Source: JAGQYP01 sp041392305 (GTDB taxonomy: Bacteria > Bacteroidota > Bacteroidia > Flavobacteriales_D > Crocinitomicaceae). Taken from it: a DNA stretch of 64,000 nucleotides. The translations under genes were made by a program, and so were the position numbers. The stretch covers positions 1-64,000 of the forward strand of contig JAWKMJ010000014.1 of NCBI GenBank assembly GCA_041392305.1, given 5' to 3'. Shown piece after piece: positions 62,631 through 64,000 of this stretch. The notes under the pieces were generated by a model. That model saw only the letters and a list, made by a program, of their open reading frames with translations. It had not been told where the DNA came from and searched no databases. Position 1 is the first letter of the stretch, and every line of letters starts with the position of its first letter.

Positions 62631-63629
62631 TTATTGCTTTAATTCAGCCATCTTTGCCTCAAGCCTTTTTACTTTCTTCTCTAGTTCGATCATGTAAAGA
62701 GTCATTTCTTCCATTTTCTCCATCAACATCTTATTGGTTTCTCCTAGATTTAAGCCTTCTTTTTCAATTTCTTCAGCACTTTTCACATTGGGAAGATGTC
62801 CGTTTTCTTCGATGTATTTCTCTACTTCAGAAAGAGGCATTAAAACATAGTCTTCTTTAAAAACATAATCCGGCCAATTGTCTAGATTTACTTTGATCTC
62901 TCTGCCAAAGACCAATCCATCTCCTCCTACTTGAAATAGGACATGATTCCCATTTCCATTATCGTAATCTGGATTTTCAATCACAAGCATTCGATCTGTA
63001 TTCGTTGCTCCAAAACCAATTACATGTAAATAACCTTGAGGGTCATCTGTATTGATTCCCACTTTTGCATTTCTTTCACAATTCCAAATCCCTGTAGATA
63101 CAATATCCGGATTGATAGAATGCCAGGTAGGAGAAACTGGTATGACATTTCCATAAGGGTCTTGCAAACATTCCTTGCCTGCATTGGCAATATCTAAAAT
63201 CAAACGAGCAAAGGAAGTCCTGTCTTTTGGAAAGGTTCTCCCATCTTCATCCAAAAACATGATTCCATAGTCCTGAATGGAATCTGCATACCCTTCCATG
63301 ATGATGTCGCCATCTATATGCGCATCTTCCTTTACAATCAGGTCTTTCTTTGTTTTTAATTTCTTTTCAAAAATACCTTTTCCATCCACTCTTAAATCTT
63401 GTTTGATTTTGGCATCCCTTTCAACCACCATACTATCTCCAATGGTAATAGAGGAATCAATTGCTACACTTCCTTTTAAATTAGATTTTCCTACCACTTC
63501 AAGTGGAGTGGCCGGATTGGTAGTTCCCACACCTACATTTCCAGTGGTGTTAAGGGTGTTTTGTTGAGTTTGACCCAAAGCAAAATAGCTTACAATAGTA
63601 CATGCAGTTGCAAATAGAATTTTTTTCAT
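62631..63629 (-). CDS. exported tail-fibre-like protein with C-terminal chaperone-type coiled coil
   Basis: 332 residues. A signal peptide ends YFALGQ. It continues with TGNVGVGTTNPATPLEVVGK, the repeat style of phage tail-fibre/adhesin stalks, then hexapeptide-like repeats (KIKQDLRVDGKGIFEKKLKT, DLIVKEDAHIDGDIIMEG). The end has the widespread Bacteroidota tail DYVFKEDYVLMPLSEVEKYI, NGHLPNVKSAEE and a trimeric coiled coil (MEEMTLYMIELEKKVKRLEA). It is probably a trimeric surface fibre. It is the first gene of the three-gene operon. Confidence 0.82.
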   Translation of the reverse strand: MKKILFATACTIVSYFALGQTQQNTLNTTGNVGVGTTNPATPLEVVGKSNLKGSVAIDSSITIGDSMVVERDAKIKQDLRVDGKGIFEKKLKTKKDLIVKEDAHIDGDIIMEGYADSIQDYGIMFLDEDGRTFPKDRTSFARLILDIANAGKECLQDPYGNVIPVSPTWHSINPDIVSTGIWNCERNAKVGINTDDPQGYLHVIGFGATNTDRMLVIENPDYDNGNGNHVLFQVGGDGLVFGREIKVNLDNWPDYVFKEDYVLMPLSEVEKYIEENGHLPNVKSAEEIEKEGLNLGETNKMLMEKMEEMTLYMIELEKKVKRLEAKMAELKQ

Positions 63630-63942
63630 GTTATAAATTTTACACTATCGTAAAATGCTCAAGAAAGAAACTTAAAATAAAAGGATAGATTCAAGTTTTC
63701 GTAGGCGCATTATATTGATAGTCAGTTTGATTGACCCCAAATTGCAAAAAAAAAAATGGATTAATCCAAAATTTTTTAATGGAAACTTTTGAACAATTGA
63801 CCAAAAAAGAGAAAAATCAGGTTTTGTAATTTCCTTTAAACCTGAATTCTAAAAACTAATCTAGGAATGTCACCGTTTAAAAAATAATAATTCGAAGTGT
63901 CACATCTTTTTGGTTTATTTGCTTTCTAAACTTAGGCGTAAT
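63630..63942. other. intergenic region, no gene seen
   Basis: About 310 AT-rich bases between the divergent tail-fibre-like gene and the last lipoprotein gene. No TAnnTTTG box or terminator could be recognised on either strand; the two promoters must be here but were not identified. Confidence 0.5.
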
Positions 63943-64000
63943 ATGAAAAAATATCTTGTAGTTCTTGGGGTTTTATCACTTGTAGCATGTGGAACAAAGA
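63943..64000 (+). CDS. lipoprotein, truncated at the window edge
   Basis: The first 19 codons are seen: MKKYLVVLGVLSLVACGTK, with a lipoprotein signal and lipobox LVAC. The gene continues beyond base 64000; nothing can be said about its function. Confidence 0.7.
   Translation, partial: MKKYLVVLGVLSLVACGTK

Overview
The window comes from a free-living member of the Bacteroidota, most likely Flavobacteriales (Crocinitomicaceae or a relative; inferred, not tested by phylogeny). The evidence is AT-rich DNA, many TAnnTTTG promoter boxes a few bases upstream of starts, type IX secretion (T9SS) sorting domains, a PorP/SprF-like protein, a CHU_C-type gliding-motility C-terminal domain, and the familiar gene order purN | acpP-fabF-rnc-IPExxxVDY-pyk. 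No insertion sequence, prophage, CRISPR array or rRNA was seen.

Layout. 1-11.9 kb: exported proteins: a 5'-truncated choice-of-anchor I/phytase-like T9SS substrate, a lipoprotein, a TonB-dependent-receptor-like barrel, a cysteine-cluster protein, an M28 peptidase and a 1319-residue secreted protein. 11.9-18.9 kb (minus): DUF4175-like membrane protein, RsbW-like ATPase, ybeY, mnmG and a methyltransferase. Two parS sites bracket mnmG, and the 3' end of the DUF4175-like gene is broken by many frameshifts. 19-21.3 kb: gltX, folB and tRNA-Cys, the tRNA sitting between degenerate pieces of itself. 21.3-25 kb: an ECF sigma factor with a membrane partner, a thioredoxin-like protein, rpiB, and a 0.5 kb AT-rich gap with DnaA-box-like sequences. 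25-31.7 kb: an exported MORN-repeat protein, a PAS histidine kinase, a LytTR regulator and RNase R.

32.3-39.4 kb is the most striking locus: a compact operon of a YfiR-like protein, a TPR protein, a membrane PP2C (SpoIIE-type) phosphatase and a giant receptor cyclase (beta-propeller, Y_Y_Y, TM, class III cyclase, HD). 39.5-48.6 kb: rseP, cvpA, a cluster of related small lipoproteins, pheS, a bacillithiol-type YtxJ protein, a LytTR regulator and glutaminyl cyclase. 48.9-58.7 kb: a PorP/SprF-like protein behind a strong hairpin terminator, a peptide-binding lipoprotein, marC, purN, fatty-acid synthesis genes, rnc, pyk and a biotin carrier protein. 58.7-63.6 kb (minus): a 28-codon lipoprotein gene missed by length cut-offs, and an operon of a tail-fibre-like protein, a T9SS-sorted alpha/beta-hydrolase-like protein and a lipoprotein. 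The window ends inside another lipoprotein gene.

How it fits together. Housekeeping genes (tRNA charging and modification, rRNA maturation, fatty acids, glycolysis) alternate with envelope and signalling genes. Ten exported proteins have Gln at the predicted signal-peptidase cleavage point, and the window encodes a glutaminyl cyclase lipoprotein that could cap them as pyroglutamate. Function calls rest on sequence motifs read by eye; no database search was run.
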